Assembly (NCBI GenBank): GCA_963833235.1
Contig: CAWHXG010000006.1
Location: forward strand, 1-64,000
Length of the DNA: 64,000 bases
Reading direction: 5' to 3'
From: CAWHXG01 sp963833235
Lineage (GTDB): Bacteria > Pseudomonadota > Alphaproteobacteria > Rhodobacterales > Rhodobacteraceae
Numbering within the stretch: the first letter of the stretch is position 1; each line of letters starts with the position of its first letter. The notes beneath the pieces are model-generated. The model saw only the letters and a program-made list of their open reading frames with translations, had not been told where the DNA came from and made no database searches. Of the stretch, positions 34,139-43,500 are shown one piece after another. Made by a program: the position numbers and the translations under genes.

Positions 34139-35515
34139 ATGGACGTCGCGCTTCTGTTCGTCCTGGTCGTGGGGCTGCTGCTGATCGGGGTGCCCATCGC
34201 GGTGTCGCTGGGCCTTTCCTCTATCATCTTCCTGCTCGCCTTCTCGGAGACCTCGCTCGCCGCGGTGGCGCAGAGCTTCTATCAGGCGATGGAGGGGCAT
34301 TACACGCTTCTGGCGATCCCGTTCTTCGTGCTCGCCTCGTCGTTCATGTCGACGGGGGGCGTGGCGCTGCGGATCATCCGCTTTTCCATCGCGCTGGTGG
34401 GGCACCTGCCGGGCGGGCTGGCCATCGCCGGGGTCGTGGCCTGCATGATGTTCGCGGCGCTCTCCGGCTCTTCGCCCGCGACCGTGGTGGCCATCGGCAC
34501 CATCGTGATCGCCGGGATGCGGCAGGTGGGCTATTCCAAGGACTTCGCGGCCGGCGTGATCTGCAACGCCGGGACGCTGGGCATCCTCATCCCGCCCTCC
34601 ATCGTCATGGTGGTCTATGCCAGCGCCACGGACGTGAGCGTGGGGCGGATGTTCCTGGCGGGCGTCATCCCGGGGCTGCTGGCGGGCTTCATGCTGATGG
34701 CGACGATCTACGTCATTGCGGTGGTGAAGGACCTGCCGAAGGGCACCTGGCAGGGCTGGGGCGAGGTCTGGGCCTCTGGCCGCGACGCGGGCTGGGGGCT
34801 GTTCCTGATCGTCATCATCCTCGGCGGCATCTATGGCGGCATCTTCACCCCGACCGAGGCGGCGGCGGTGGCGGCCGTCTATGCCTATGCCATCGCCACG
34901 TTCGTCTATCGCGACATGGGGCCGCTGCACGTGGCGGGCGAGGGGGCGAACCTGTCGCTGATGCGCCGCCCCTGGGCGCTGGCCACGGCCTTCGTGCATC
35001 CCGACACGCGCGACACGCTGTTCGATGCCGGCAAGCTGACCGTGACGCTGATGTTCATCATCGCCAACGCGCTGATCCTGAAGCATGTGCTGACCGACGA
35101 GCAGATCCCACAGGCCATCGCCGCCTCGATGCTGGATGCGGGGTTCGGGCCGATCATGTTCCTGGTGATCGTCAACGTGATCCTGCTGATCGGCGGGCAG
35201 TTCATGGAGCCTTCGGGGCTGATCGTGATCGTGGCGCCGCTGGTCTTTCCCATCGCGATCGAGCTGGGGATCGACCCGATCCACCTGGGCATCATCATGG
35301 TGGTGAACATGGAGATCGGGATGATCACGCCGCCGGTGGGTCTGAACCTGTTCGTGACGTCCGGCGTTGCGGGGATGCCGATCATGAGCGTGGTGCGCGC
35401 GGCGCTGCCGTTCCTGGCGGTGCTGTTCGTGTTCCTGATCATGGTGACGTACATCCCGATCCTGTCGACCTGGCTGCCGACGACCTTCATGGGGCCGGAG
35501 ATCATCACCCGGTAG
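34139..35515 (+). CDS. dctM: TRAP transporter large permease, DctM type
   Basis: A 458-residue, roughly 12-helix sodium-coupled transport subunit. Typical blocks are LIGVPIAVSLGLSSIIFLL, ALSGSSPATVVAIGTIVI, ICNAGTLGILIPPSIVMVVYA, YGGIFTPTEAAAVAAVYA, and near the end INVGLNLFV-like ITPPVGLNLFVTSGVAG. It carries the substrate with DctQ after delivery by DctP. The gene ends 60 bases before a rho-independent terminator, so dctPQM is a self-contained operon. Confidence 0.94.
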   Translation: MDVALLFVLVVGLLLIGVPIAVSLGLSSIIFLLAFSETSLAAVAQSFYQAMEGHYTLLAIPFFVLASSFMSTGGVALRIIRFSIALVGHLPGGLAIAGVVACMMFAALSGSSPATVVAIGTIVIAGMRQVGYSKDFAAGVICNAGTLGILIPPSIVMVVYASATDVSVGRMFLAGVIPGLLAGFMLMATIYVIAVVKDLPKGTWQGWGEVWASGRDAGWGLFLIVIILGGIYGGIFTPTEAAAVAAVYAYAIATFVYRDMGPLHVAGEGANLSLMRRPWALATAFVHPDTRDTLFDAGKLTVTLMFIIANALILKHVLTDEQIPQAIAASMLDAGFGPIMFLVIVNVILLIGGQFMEPSGLIVIVAPLVFPIAIELGIDPIHLGIIMVVNMEIGMITPPVGLNLFVTSGVAGMPIMSVVRAALPFLAVLFVFLIMVTYIPILSTWLPTTFMGPEIITR

Positions 35516-35575
35516 GTGGGGCGCGTCTGGTGGGGTGTTTGCGGGGCCGGGCCGACGGCTTGCGACGGGCGGCTG

Positions 35576-35597
35576 CGGCGCCTTGGGCGCCGGTTTT
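35576..35597 (+). terminator. Rho-independent terminator after dctM
   Basis: CGGCGCC (35576-35582), loop TTG, GGCGCCG (35586-35592), then GTTTT. A perfect seven-pair stem with a short T run, 60 bases after the dctM stop. It ends the TRAP operon. Confidence 0.85.
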
Positions 35598-35625
35598 GAC
35601 TTGACAGTGTTTTTTCATTAATCTT
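35596..35625 (+). promoter_or_regulatory. Putative promoter of the LysM protein gene
   Basis: TTGACT at 35596-35601 and an overlapping TTGACA at 35601-35606 lie in a strikingly AT-rich stretch (TTTTTTCATTAATCTTT). With a 17-base spacer the first pairs with TAATCT at 35619-35624, a weak -10. The promoter begins inside the T run of the preceding terminator. Confidence 0.45.
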
Positions 35626-35673
35626 TCGCCACATGCCCGGCACGGATGCCGCGGCCCATGCGGGAGAGATGCC

Positions 35674-37401
35674 TTGGTCAGCCCAACCGGTTCGGGCCGG
35701 AGAGATGCGCGCGGCGGGCGGACCGCGCTGGCCGGGCTGGTGGCGCTGGCGCTGATCGGGTCGGCGGCCTGGGCCGTGTGGCCCGAGGGGCCAGCCGGCG
35801 GCGGTGGCGGTGGCGGCGGGGCGACCCTGGCGGAGGGCCCGGCCGAGGGCGCGGCGGCGGGCGCCGGGGCGGCGGGCGATGCCGGCGCGTCGCGGGAGCT
35901 GGTGCTGCTGGAGCGGCCCGGGGATACCCTGCCGGGGCCGGCGCGGGTGGGCCCAGCTGCGGCGGAGCCCGCGGTCGAGCCGCTGGGCGGCGGGGAGATC
36001 GTGCCCAGCATCGACACGGTGCGCGCGGAGCCGGACGGCTCGGCGTTGATCGCGGGCCGCGCGACGCCGGGCGCCTTGGTGCGGATCATCGTGGACGGCC
36101 GGGAAGTGGCCGAGGCCCATGCCGATGGCCGCGGCCAGTTCGTGACCTTCGTGAGCTTCGGTGAAGGCGCCGGGGCGCGGGTGATCTGGCTGGTGGCCGA
36201 AGGCGCCGACGGGGTCGGCCGCCGGTCGGAGGGCGACGTGATCCTGGCCCAGCCGCAGGTGCGGGTGGCCGGCGGGCCGGATGCGGCGGGCGGCGCCCCG
36301 AAGGCGATGGCGCAGGCGATGGCGCAGGCGATGGCGCCGGCCCTGGCTGATACGGCGGCTGCGGGCGGGGGGGCGCCGAAGGCCGGCGCGCGGGCGGCGA
36401 CCCAGGGGCGCGCGGGCGGCCTGGCGGCGGCCCCGCAGGTGGGCGCGCCGCCGCCCGCCGGCGACGGGGCGAGCCCGGCGACGGATGAGCTTGCCCCCGA
36501 CGCGCCGTCCGCCGCCGCGACGCAGACCGCCGGTGCCGCGCCGCGGACGGGCCTGGCCGCTGGCGGCGTGGCGTCCGGCACGGCCTCAGACGCCATGCCG
36601 CAGGCCGCGGATGCCATGCCGCAGGCGGCAGAGGGCATGCCGCAGGCCGTAGATGTCACGACGCAGGCCGCAGACGCTACTCCGCAGGCCGCAGATGTCA
36701 CGACGCTGACGGCTCTGGCCCCGCGACCTGCCGCCCGGCCCGGACGGGGCGCGGGCGGCGAACGGGCGCCGGTGTCGGGGGCTGCGGCGCTGCCCCGGGC
36801 GGTTGGCGCGGCAGCGCCGGCCGTGGAGACGGGGCCCGCGGTTCCGCCTGCAGGGGAGGTTGCGTCCGCACCGGCCGCGCCCACGGTGCTGCTGAGCGAC
36901 AGCGCCGGCATCCGCCCGCTCGGGTCGCCGCCGCTTGCCCCCGGTGAGCCGCTGCGGATCGACACGATCGCTTACGGCGCGGCCGACGACGTGATCCTGC
37001 GCGGGCGGCGCGACGGGCCGGGGCCGATCGAGCTTTCGCTCGACGGCCGGGTCGTGGCCGAGGCGCTGGCCGGTGACGACGGCACCTGGTCGGCCGTCCT
37101 GTCGGGCGTGGCGCCCGGCGATTACCGGCTTTCGGTCGGCCGGGTGGATCCGGCGGGCGGGGTGCGGGGCCGGATCGCGGTTCCGTTCCGCCGCGCGGCG
37201 CCGGAGGAGCTGGCCCGCGCGGCGATCGGCGCCGGCGATGCGGGGCCGGTGACGGTGCAGCCGGGCTCGACCCTTTGGGGGATCGCGCGGGAGCGCTATG
37301 GCGATGGCCTGCGCTACGTCGAGGTCTTCGACGCGAACCGCTCGCAGATCGAGGACCCGGACCTCATCTACCCCGGGCAGGTCTTCGAATTGCCGCGTTA
37401 G
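35674..37401 (+). CDS. LysM-domain protein with Ala/Pro-rich repeats
   Basis: A 575-residue protein read from TTG 35674, with GGGAGAG five bases before it. One transmembrane helix or signal anchor (LAGLVALALIGSAAWAVW) lies at residues about 19-36. Then come Gly-rich and Ala-rich linkers, an Ig-like module (IVPSIDTVRAEPDGSALIAG), a long disordered Ala/Pro region that includes MAQAMAQAMAPA and six copies of a seven-residue unit of the DAMPQAA kind, a second Ig-like module (PIELSLDGRVVAEALAGDD) and a C-terminal LysM domain (VTVQPGSTLWGIARERYGDG). This matches LysM proteins of Rhodobacterales thought to bind peptidoglycan. It stands alone between terminators. Confidence 0.87.
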   Translation: MVSPTGSGRRDARGGRTALAGLVALALIGSAAWAVWPEGPAGGGGGGGGATLAEGPAEGAAAGAGAAGDAGASRELVLLERPGDTLPGPARVGPAAAEPAVEPLGGGEIVPSIDTVRAEPDGSALIAGRATPGALVRIIVDGREVAEAHADGRGQFVTFVSFGEGAGARVIWLVAEGADGVGRRSEGDVILAQPQVRVAGGPDAAGGAPKAMAQAMAQAMAPALADTAAAGGGAPKAGARAATQGRAGGLAAAPQVGAPPPAGDGASPATDELAPDAPSAAATQTAGAAPRTGLAAGGVASGTASDAMPQAADAMPQAAEGMPQAVDVTTQAADATPQAADVTTLTALAPRPAARPGRGAGGERAPVSGAAALPRAVGAAAPAVETGPAVPPAGEVASAPAAPTVLLSDSAGIRPLGSPPLAPGEPLRIDTIAYGAADDVILRGRRDGPGPIELSLDGRVVAEALAGDDGTWSAVLSGVAPGDYRLSVGRVDPAGGVRGRIAVPFRRAAPEELARAAIGAGDAGPVTVQPGSTLWGIARERYGDGLRYVEVFDANRSQIEDPDLIYPGQVFELPR

Positions 37402-37435
37402 GCGCCGGGGCCCGCCCGGCCTGAGACCCCGGCGC
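37402..37435 (+). terminator. Hairpin directly after the LysM protein gene
   Basis: GCGCCGGGG (37402-37410) and CCCCGGCGC (37427-37435) form a nine-pair stem that starts at the base after the stop codon. There is no T tract, so this is a weak or factor-dependent terminator. The rest of 37436-37708 has no supported gene. Confidence 0.55.
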
Positions 37436-37708
37436 GCGAGGACCGCACGACTGGGCGAGGCGTCGCCGCGCGGGCGGCTCCGGCGCATAGCCACCTTCCG
37501 ACAGGGCAAAGGCCCCGCCGCGCCGGCGCCGCTGGTGCTGGACGGCTCGGCGACAGGTCCGAGGCTCCGCCGGGCGGGAGGCCGCGGCGCGGGGCGACCG
37601 CCATGATGCAGAGGTGGATAGACCGCACGCGCCTGCCCCGAGATCAGTGGCGCCGCCCGCGCGCCCCTGCCGCGTGACAATCCGCCCCGCGGCCCTTACA
37701 TCCTCCTG

Positions 37709-39607
37709 ATGCCGACAGACACACACCACGACGCCGCCGACCCGCCCCGGTCCGGTGCCGCCACGGCCGCGCCCGGCCCTGCTGGATCGCGCCTTTCCGC
37801 GCCCGCCGGCGCCGACCCTGCGCCGGAGGCCCGTGGCGCCACCGTCCTGCGCCGGGTGGTGCCCTATCTCTGGCCGAAGGACGCGCCGTGGATCCGCGTC
37901 CGCGTGGTCGTGGCCTTGCTGATCCTGGTGCTGGCCGAGCTCGTGGCCGTGGCGACGCCCTTCTTCTACAAGGCGGCGGTCGACAGCCTCGCGGGCGAGA
38001 CCGACAGCCTGGACGCCTCTGTCTGGCTGGCCTTCGGTGCCGTGGGGCTGACTGTGGCCTATGGCATGGCGCGGCTGCTCAACACGTCCTTCCAGGAGCT
38101 GCGCGGCGTTCTTTTCGCGCCGGTCGGCCAGCGGGCGCTGCGGATGGTGGCGCTGCAGACCTTCCAGCACATCCACGCGATGTCCCTGCGCTATCACATC
38201 ACCCGGAAGACGGGCGGCCTCAGCCGGGTGATCGAGCGCGGGGTGAAGGGGGTGTCGTTCCTTCTGCGCTTCGTGCTCTTCTCGATCGGGCCGCTGATCC
38301 TGAAGCTGGGGCTGACGGCGGGCGTGCTGACCGTGCTTTTCGACGCGTGGTATCTGGCGGTCGTGGGCGGCACCATCGTGGCCTACGTCGCCTTCACCTT
38401 CTCGGTCACCGAGTGGCGGGTGAAGATCCGCCGCGAGATGAACGCCCAGGATACCGACGCCAACCAGAAGGCCATCGACAGCCTGCTGAACTTCGAGACG
38501 GTGAAGTACTTCGGGGCCGAGGCGCGGGAGGCCGCGCGCTACGACGGCGCGATGGAGCGCTACGGGATCGCGTCGCTCAAGACATCGTATTCCCTGGCGT
38601 TCCTGAACATGGGGCAGACGGTGCTGATCACCGCCGGGCTGGTGGCGGTGATGGTGATGGCGGCCGTCGGCGTGCAGCGCGGCGCGATGACGGTGGGCGA
38701 TTTCGTGATGGTCAACGCCTACATGATCCAGATCACCATGCCGCTGAACATGCTGGGCATGGTTTACCGCGAGATCCGGCAGAGCCTGATCGACATGGGC
38801 GAGATGTTCGGCCTTCTCGACCAGCCGCCCGAGATCGCCGATGCGCCGGATGCGCGGCCGCTCGAGGTGCGGCAGGGGCGGGTGACCTTCGAGGACGTGC
38901 GCTTTGCCTACGATCCAGAGCGGCCGATCCTGAAGGGCGTGGATTTCACGGTGCCGCCGGGGCGGACGGTGGCGGTGGTGGGCCCGTCGGGGGCCGGCAA
39001 GTCGACCCTGGGGCGGCTGCTTTTCCGGTTCTACGAGGTGACGGGGGGCGCGGTGCGGATCGACGGGCAGGACCTGCGGCAGGTGACCCAGGCCAGCCTG
39101 CACGCCGCCATCGGGATCGTGCCGCAGGACACCGTGCTGTTCAACGACACGATCCGCTACAACATCGCCTACGGGCGCGAGGGGGCGACCCAGGCGCAGG
39201 TGGAGGACGCGGCCCGCGCGGCGCGGCTGCACGACTTCATCGCGACGCTGCCCGAGGGCTACGACACCCAGGTGGGGGAGCGGGGGCTGAAGCTTTCGGG
39301 CGGCGAGAAGCAGCGGGTGGGGATCGCGCGGACGATCCTGAAGGACCCGCCCATCGTGCTGCTCGACGAGGCGACGAGCGCGCTCGACACCCAGACGGAG
39401 CGCGACATCCAGGAGAGCCTCGCGGCGGTGGGCGCCGGACGGACGGTGATCACCATCGCGCACCGCCTGTCGACGGTGGTGGAGGCCGACGAGATCATCG
39501 TGCTGGAAGACGGACGCATCGTGGAGCGCGGCAGCCATGCGGACCTGCTGGCCAAGGCTGGACGGTTCGCCGCGATGTGGGCGGCGCAGGCGCGGCAGGG
39601 GGAATGA
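37709..39607 (+). CDS. ABC exporter, Atm1/HMT1 (ABCB7-like) type
   Basis: A 632-residue half-transporter with six membrane helices (residues about 60-340) fused to an ATPase. The membrane part contains GQRALRMVALQTFQHIHAMS and KTGGLSRVIERGVKGVSFLL, marks of the Atm1 family. The ATPase carries Walker A GPSGAGKST with Lys431, the signature LSGGEKQRVGIARTIL, Walker B IVLLDEATSALD and the H-loop IAHRLSTV. In Novosphingobium Atm1 exports glutathione-metal conjugates; mitochondrial Atm1 serves iron-sulfur metabolism. A glutathione-linked substrate is a reasonable inference. Its stop codon is directly followed by the start of the AT-rich HEPN-like ORF. Confidence 0.92.
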   Translation: MPTDTHHDAADPPRSGAATAAPGPAGSRLSAPAGADPAPEARGATVLRRVVPYLWPKDAPWIRVRVVVALLILVLAELVAVATPFFYKAAVDSLAGETDSLDASVWLAFGAVGLTVAYGMARLLNTSFQELRGVLFAPVGQRALRMVALQTFQHIHAMSLRYHITRKTGGLSRVIERGVKGVSFLLRFVLFSIGPLILKLGLTAGVLTVLFDAWYLAVVGGTIVAYVAFTFSVTEWRVKIRREMNAQDTDANQKAIDSLLNFETVKYFGAEAREAARYDGAMERYGIASLKTSYSLAFLNMGQTVLITAGLVAVMVMAAVGVQRGAMTVGDFVMVNAYMIQITMPLNMLGMVYREIRQSLIDMGEMFGLLDQPPEIADAPDARPLEVRQGRVTFEDVRFAYDPERPILKGVDFTVPPGRTVAVVGPSGAGKSTLGRLLFRFYEVTGGAVRIDGQDLRQVTQASLHAAIGIVPQDTVLFNDTIRYNIAYGREGATQAQVEDAARAARLHDFIATLPEGYDTQVGERGLKLSGGEKQRVGIARTILKDPPIVLLDEATSALDTQTERDIQESLAAVGAGRTVITIAHRLSTVVEADEIIVLEDGRIVERGSHADLLAKAGRFAAMWAAQARQGE

Positions 39608-40096
39608 ATGACGCCGGCACGTGGATACTACACTTCCGGTATCGGGCATTGTAATTGTGCTTTTATCGTCCAGCAGTGTCTACTTCACTTGGGGTGGGAT
39701 CACGAGGACTCAACTTGGGTTGCTGTTCTCAATATTCTGTGCTTCGCGTCGGAAGCCGCTCTAAAATCTTACCTAGTTGTGAATGGTATTGCTCCTGAGA
39801 GACTCTCAAGCAAACCATATGGCCACAACCTTCCAAACCTGTGGAGTAAAGCTAAAAGCTATGGCCTTGAAGACCAGTTGCTTGATCGTGGCGGATTCAT
39901 CAATGCTAACATTTACTCAGCATTTATCGATATTGTTGGTAATGATTACAATACGCACAGCTATCGGTATCTGAATAGCAGCAAACTTAGAACCATTGAT
40001 GGCAATAACGGAATGACCGGCGTAATAGAATCTATCAAAATTATATTGGAAGTTGTGGATGAAAATTTCGAAAAGAACGACGGGAGCGGAGTATGA
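39608..40096 (+). CDS. HEPN-like protein in an AT-rich island
   Basis: A 162-residue ORF whose ATG directly follows the ABC exporter stop (TGAATG). The first five codons (MTPAR) are GC-rich host-like sequence and the rest is AT-rich with foreign codon use, so the ORF may be a truncated foreign gene captured behind a host start. The segment WVAVLNILCFASEAALKSYL, followed by YGHNLPNLWSKAKSYGL, resembles HEPN-type helical domains found in many toxin-antitoxin and defence proteins. The active RNase motif (RxxxxH) is not obvious: HNLPN lies where a helix-four histidine could be, but no arginine four to six residues before it. A non-catalytic or nucleotidyltransferase-partner HEPN is possible. Confidence 0.55.
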   Translation: MTPARGYYTSGIGHCNCAFIVQQCLLHLGWDHEDSTWVAVLNILCFASEAALKSYLVVNGIAPERLSSKPYGHNLPNLWSKAKSYGLEDQLLDRGGFINANIYSAFIDIVGNDYNTHSYRYLNSSKLRTIDGNNGMTGVIESIKIILEVVDENFEKNDGSGV

Positions 40097-40200
40097 TCTC
40101 CTGATGGTATCTGGCAAACAATCACCTGGTCGGAGTGTGCAGCAGATTGGTGTCATTCGCTATAAAAGACCTCCGTAGTCGAGCTAGGGCCGTGCCTATG
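39624..40200. mobile_element. AT-rich genomic island, probable foreign insertion
   Basis: From about 39624 to 40200 the base composition drops sharply: counted lines inside it run between about 28 and 50 percent G+C, against well over 60 percent on both sides. It lies between the end of the ABC exporter gene and a truncated MscS-type gene. No transposase, integrase, clear direct repeats or terminal inverted repeats were found, so the mechanism is unknown. It contains the HEPN-like ORF and about 100 bases of non-coding sequence after it. Confidence 0.65.
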
Positions 40201-40497
40201 CTAGTTCGGCAAACTCGGGATCCCATTGCGCGCGCTGCTCGACGCCCGTCACGCGGGGGGCGAGCCGCAGGTGGGGCAGGCTGGCCGGATGCGTTGCCTG
40301 CGGCCATTCCAGCATCTTCTCGCGGACCTCGCAGCGCAGTTCTAAGGCGGCCGGCGAGTTACGGGCGCTCATCAGGCCGCGCACCTGCACGAAATTGCGG
40401 TCGGTGTCGCCGACCTGCAGGTTGCGGACCTCGCGGTTCCAGTATTTCGACGACAGGACGACGCTTTGCAGCTTCGCGCGGATCAGGGAGGCAAGGC
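40196..40497 (-). pseudogene. C-terminal fragment of an MscS-type mechanosensitive channel
   Basis: About 100 codons on the minus strand ending at TAG 40196. The sequence SLIRAKLQSVVLSSKYWNRE, VRNLQVGDTDRNFVQVRGLM, SARNSPAALELRCEVREKM and HPASLPHLRLAPRV matches the cytoplasmic C-terminal domain of alphaproteobacterial MscS-like channels. The pore helix and the membrane part are absent: the frame upstream meets the RND gene stop at 40522. Without a start or pore it is non-functional. It sits right against the AT-rich island, suggesting that the same rearrangement cut the gene. Confidence 0.75.
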
Positions 40498-40521
40498 GGG
40501 ATAGTTGGCTGCTGGTCCCCG

Positions 40522-43500
40522 TTACTCCGCGGCCCGGAGCGTCAGTGGCGGGGCAGGGGCGTCCGGCAGCGGATCCACGTCCCACACGATCTCGGGCGCG
40601 GCGATCCGCCTTGCCTTGCGCCGCAGCACCCAGTCCTGCGCGGCGGCACTGCTCTTGCCGCCGGTCAGCCGCGCCAGCGCCCGGCCGAGGGCCAGCACGT
40701 AATCGGCGGCCCAGACGCGGGCGGCGAGCATGGCGGGCGTGAAGATCAGCGTCAGCACCGTCGCGATGCCGAGGCCGAAGACGACGGCCGTGGCCAGCTG
40801 CTTCCACCAGAGCGCCGTGGGGCTGTCGAGCGTGGCGCCGCCGCCGATGAAATCGAGGCTGAGGCCGAACATCATCGGGGTCAGGCCGGCCATGGTGGTC
40901 AGCGTCGTCAGCAGCACCGGGCGGATGCGGGTTTCGGCGGTGCGCACGATGGCCTCGATCCGCGGCATGTAGCGGCTGTATTCCTGATAGGTGTCGATCA
41001 GCACGATGTTGTTGTTCACCACGATGCCCGCCAGCGCGACGATGCCCGTGCCGGTCATGATGATGCTGAACGCCTGCCCCATGACCAGCATCCCGATCAG
41101 CACGCCGGAGACCGAAAGCACCACCGCCGCCAGCACCAGCACGGCGTTGTAGAAGCTGTTGAACTGCGCCAGCAGGATGATGAACATCAGCCCGAGCGCG
41201 CCGGCGAAGGCCGATTGCAGGAAGGCCTGGCTTTCCTCCTGCTCTTCCTGGTCGCCGGTCCATTCCCAGGTCACGCCGGCCGGCAGCGGCCTGTCCTCGT
41301 CGAGCCATTCGGTCAGCTGCGCGATGCGTTCGCTGGCGTTGATCGGCGCGCCGGCGGCGTTGGTCAGGCCCGTCGCCACGTCGGCCTTCACGTCGTAGTA
41401 GCGCTTGGTGTCGACCCGGCTGATCTCGGCCAGCTTCGCCACCGGTTCGATGGTGATGAAGTTTGCCAGCGGCACCAGCCCGTTGGCGGTGCGGACGCGC
41501 AGGGTATCGAGCGTCGCCAGCATCCGGTCCTCGGCGGGCAGGCGGACGCGGATGTCGATCTCTTCGTCCGACGAGGCGACGCGCATGGAATCCAGGTAGA
41601 TGCCGCGGGTGATCATCTGCACCATGGCCCCCACGGTGGCCACGTCGGCCCCGAAGCGGCCGGCCTTCTCGACGTCGACGTTCACCTGAAAGTCGATGCC
41701 GGGCAGCGGCAGGCTGTCTTCCACGTCGATGATGCCCTCCGTGCCCTCGAAGCGGGTGCGGGCGAGGGTGGCGGCCTCGGTCAGCGCCTCCCAGTCGTCG
41801 CCCTTGAGGCGCAGATGCACCGGCTTGCCGGAGGCGGGGCCGCCGGCGAGGTTGAACACCTCGGTGTAGATGCCGGGCAGGGTATCGAGCTGGGTCTGCA
41901 GCCGCTCCAGCACCGCGTCGCCGTCGTAGTACGGATCGACGGTCTCGCGCAGGAACAGACGCTTGAGGAAGCTGCCCTCGACCGGCACGCGGGGCCGGTC
42001 GTCCCACTGGGTGATCTCGATCTGCACCTGGCCGATGGTGTCGCCGGGGCCCTCGCCGCCGCCGGTGTTGGCGTTGAGGCCGCCGGCGCCCGCGAAGGCG
42101 AAGGCGCTGTCGACCCCGTCGGTGGCCAACGCCACCTCCTCGACCGAGTGCACGATCGCGTCCTTCTCCTCCAGCGAGAGGTTGCCCCGGGCCTGGACGT
42201 AGACGATCGCCTGCTCCGGCTCGCTTTCGACGAAGAACTCAACGCCATTGTTGTTGGCGCCGAAGTAGCCGAAGACCGAGACGACGAAGAAGATCACGGC
42301 ACCGACGGTGACGAGGGGCATGACCGGATTGCCGGCGATGGCCTGGATGACGCGGCCGAAGGGCGTGCGCCTGTAGCCGGTGCGCAGCGCCCGCTCGCGC
42401 CGGGGGCGCTGCACGGCCCCCATCGCGACGGAGGCGGCCATTGCGCCGAAGATGAAAAGCAGCAGGCCAGGCAGGGAGCCGGCGAGGCCGGGCGCAAGCG
42501 CCGCGCCCAGATAGGCCGGGTTCAGAAGAAGCATCGCGCCCAGCCACACCATCGCCAGCGTCATCGGCACGAGGGCGAGGCGCGCGGCCAGCGGCAGCCC
42601 GCGCAGGTGCAGCGACGCGTTGCCGAGCGCCCGCGAGAGGCGGCCCGAGACGCCGCCAAGGACGGGCAGGTAGATGAGGGCCACGACCAGCGAGGCCGAG
42701 AGCACGAAGATGAGTGTGACGGGCAGCATCCCCATGAACTCTCCGGGCACGCCGGGCCAGAAGAGCATCGGCAGGAAGGCGCAGAGCGTCGTGGCGGTGG
42801 AGCTGACGATGGGCCAGAACATCCGCTTTGCGGCCTCGACATAGGCGCGCATGGGGCCGGAGCCCTCGTCGATTCGCCGATCCGCGTATTCGACCACCAC
42901 GATGGCGCCGTCGACCAGCATGCCCACCGCGAGGATCAGCCCGAACATAACGATGTTCGAGACGCTGATGCCCATGAGCGCGAGGAACACGAAGCAGAGC
43001 AGGAACGAGGTGGGGATCGCGAAGCCCACCAGCAGCGCCGGGCGCGCGCCGAGCGAGGCGAGGACCACGATCATCACCAGGGCTATGGCGGTAAGCACGG
43101 AGCTTTCCAGCTGGCTGACCATGCTGGCCACCTGGTTGGACTGGTCGTTGGACGTGTTGACCGCCACGGCGCTGCGCAGGTCGTCGGGCCAGCTCTCCTG
43201 CACGGCCGCGACCTCGGCGCGGACCATCGCCGCGGTGTCGATCAGGTTGAAGCCCTTGCGCTTGACCACCTGCAGCGCAACCGTCTTCTCGCCGTTGAAG
43301 CGCGCGGTGCCGGTGGCATCCTCGAAGGTCAGGCGGATGTCGGCGACATCGGCCAGGGTGACGACGCGGTCGCCGTTGCTTTTCACCGGCAGGGAGAAGA
43401 CGTCGCGGGATTCGTTGAACGACGACGGGATCTTGACCGAGAAGGCGCCATCGCTGCCGCGCAGCTCGCCCGCGGCGATGAGCTGGTTGTTGTTGACGAC

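Noticed and set aside
39917..40156. 79-codon minus-strand ORF in the AT-rich island
   Set aside because: It is antisense to the HEPN-like ORF, has no ribosome binding site and no recognisable content.
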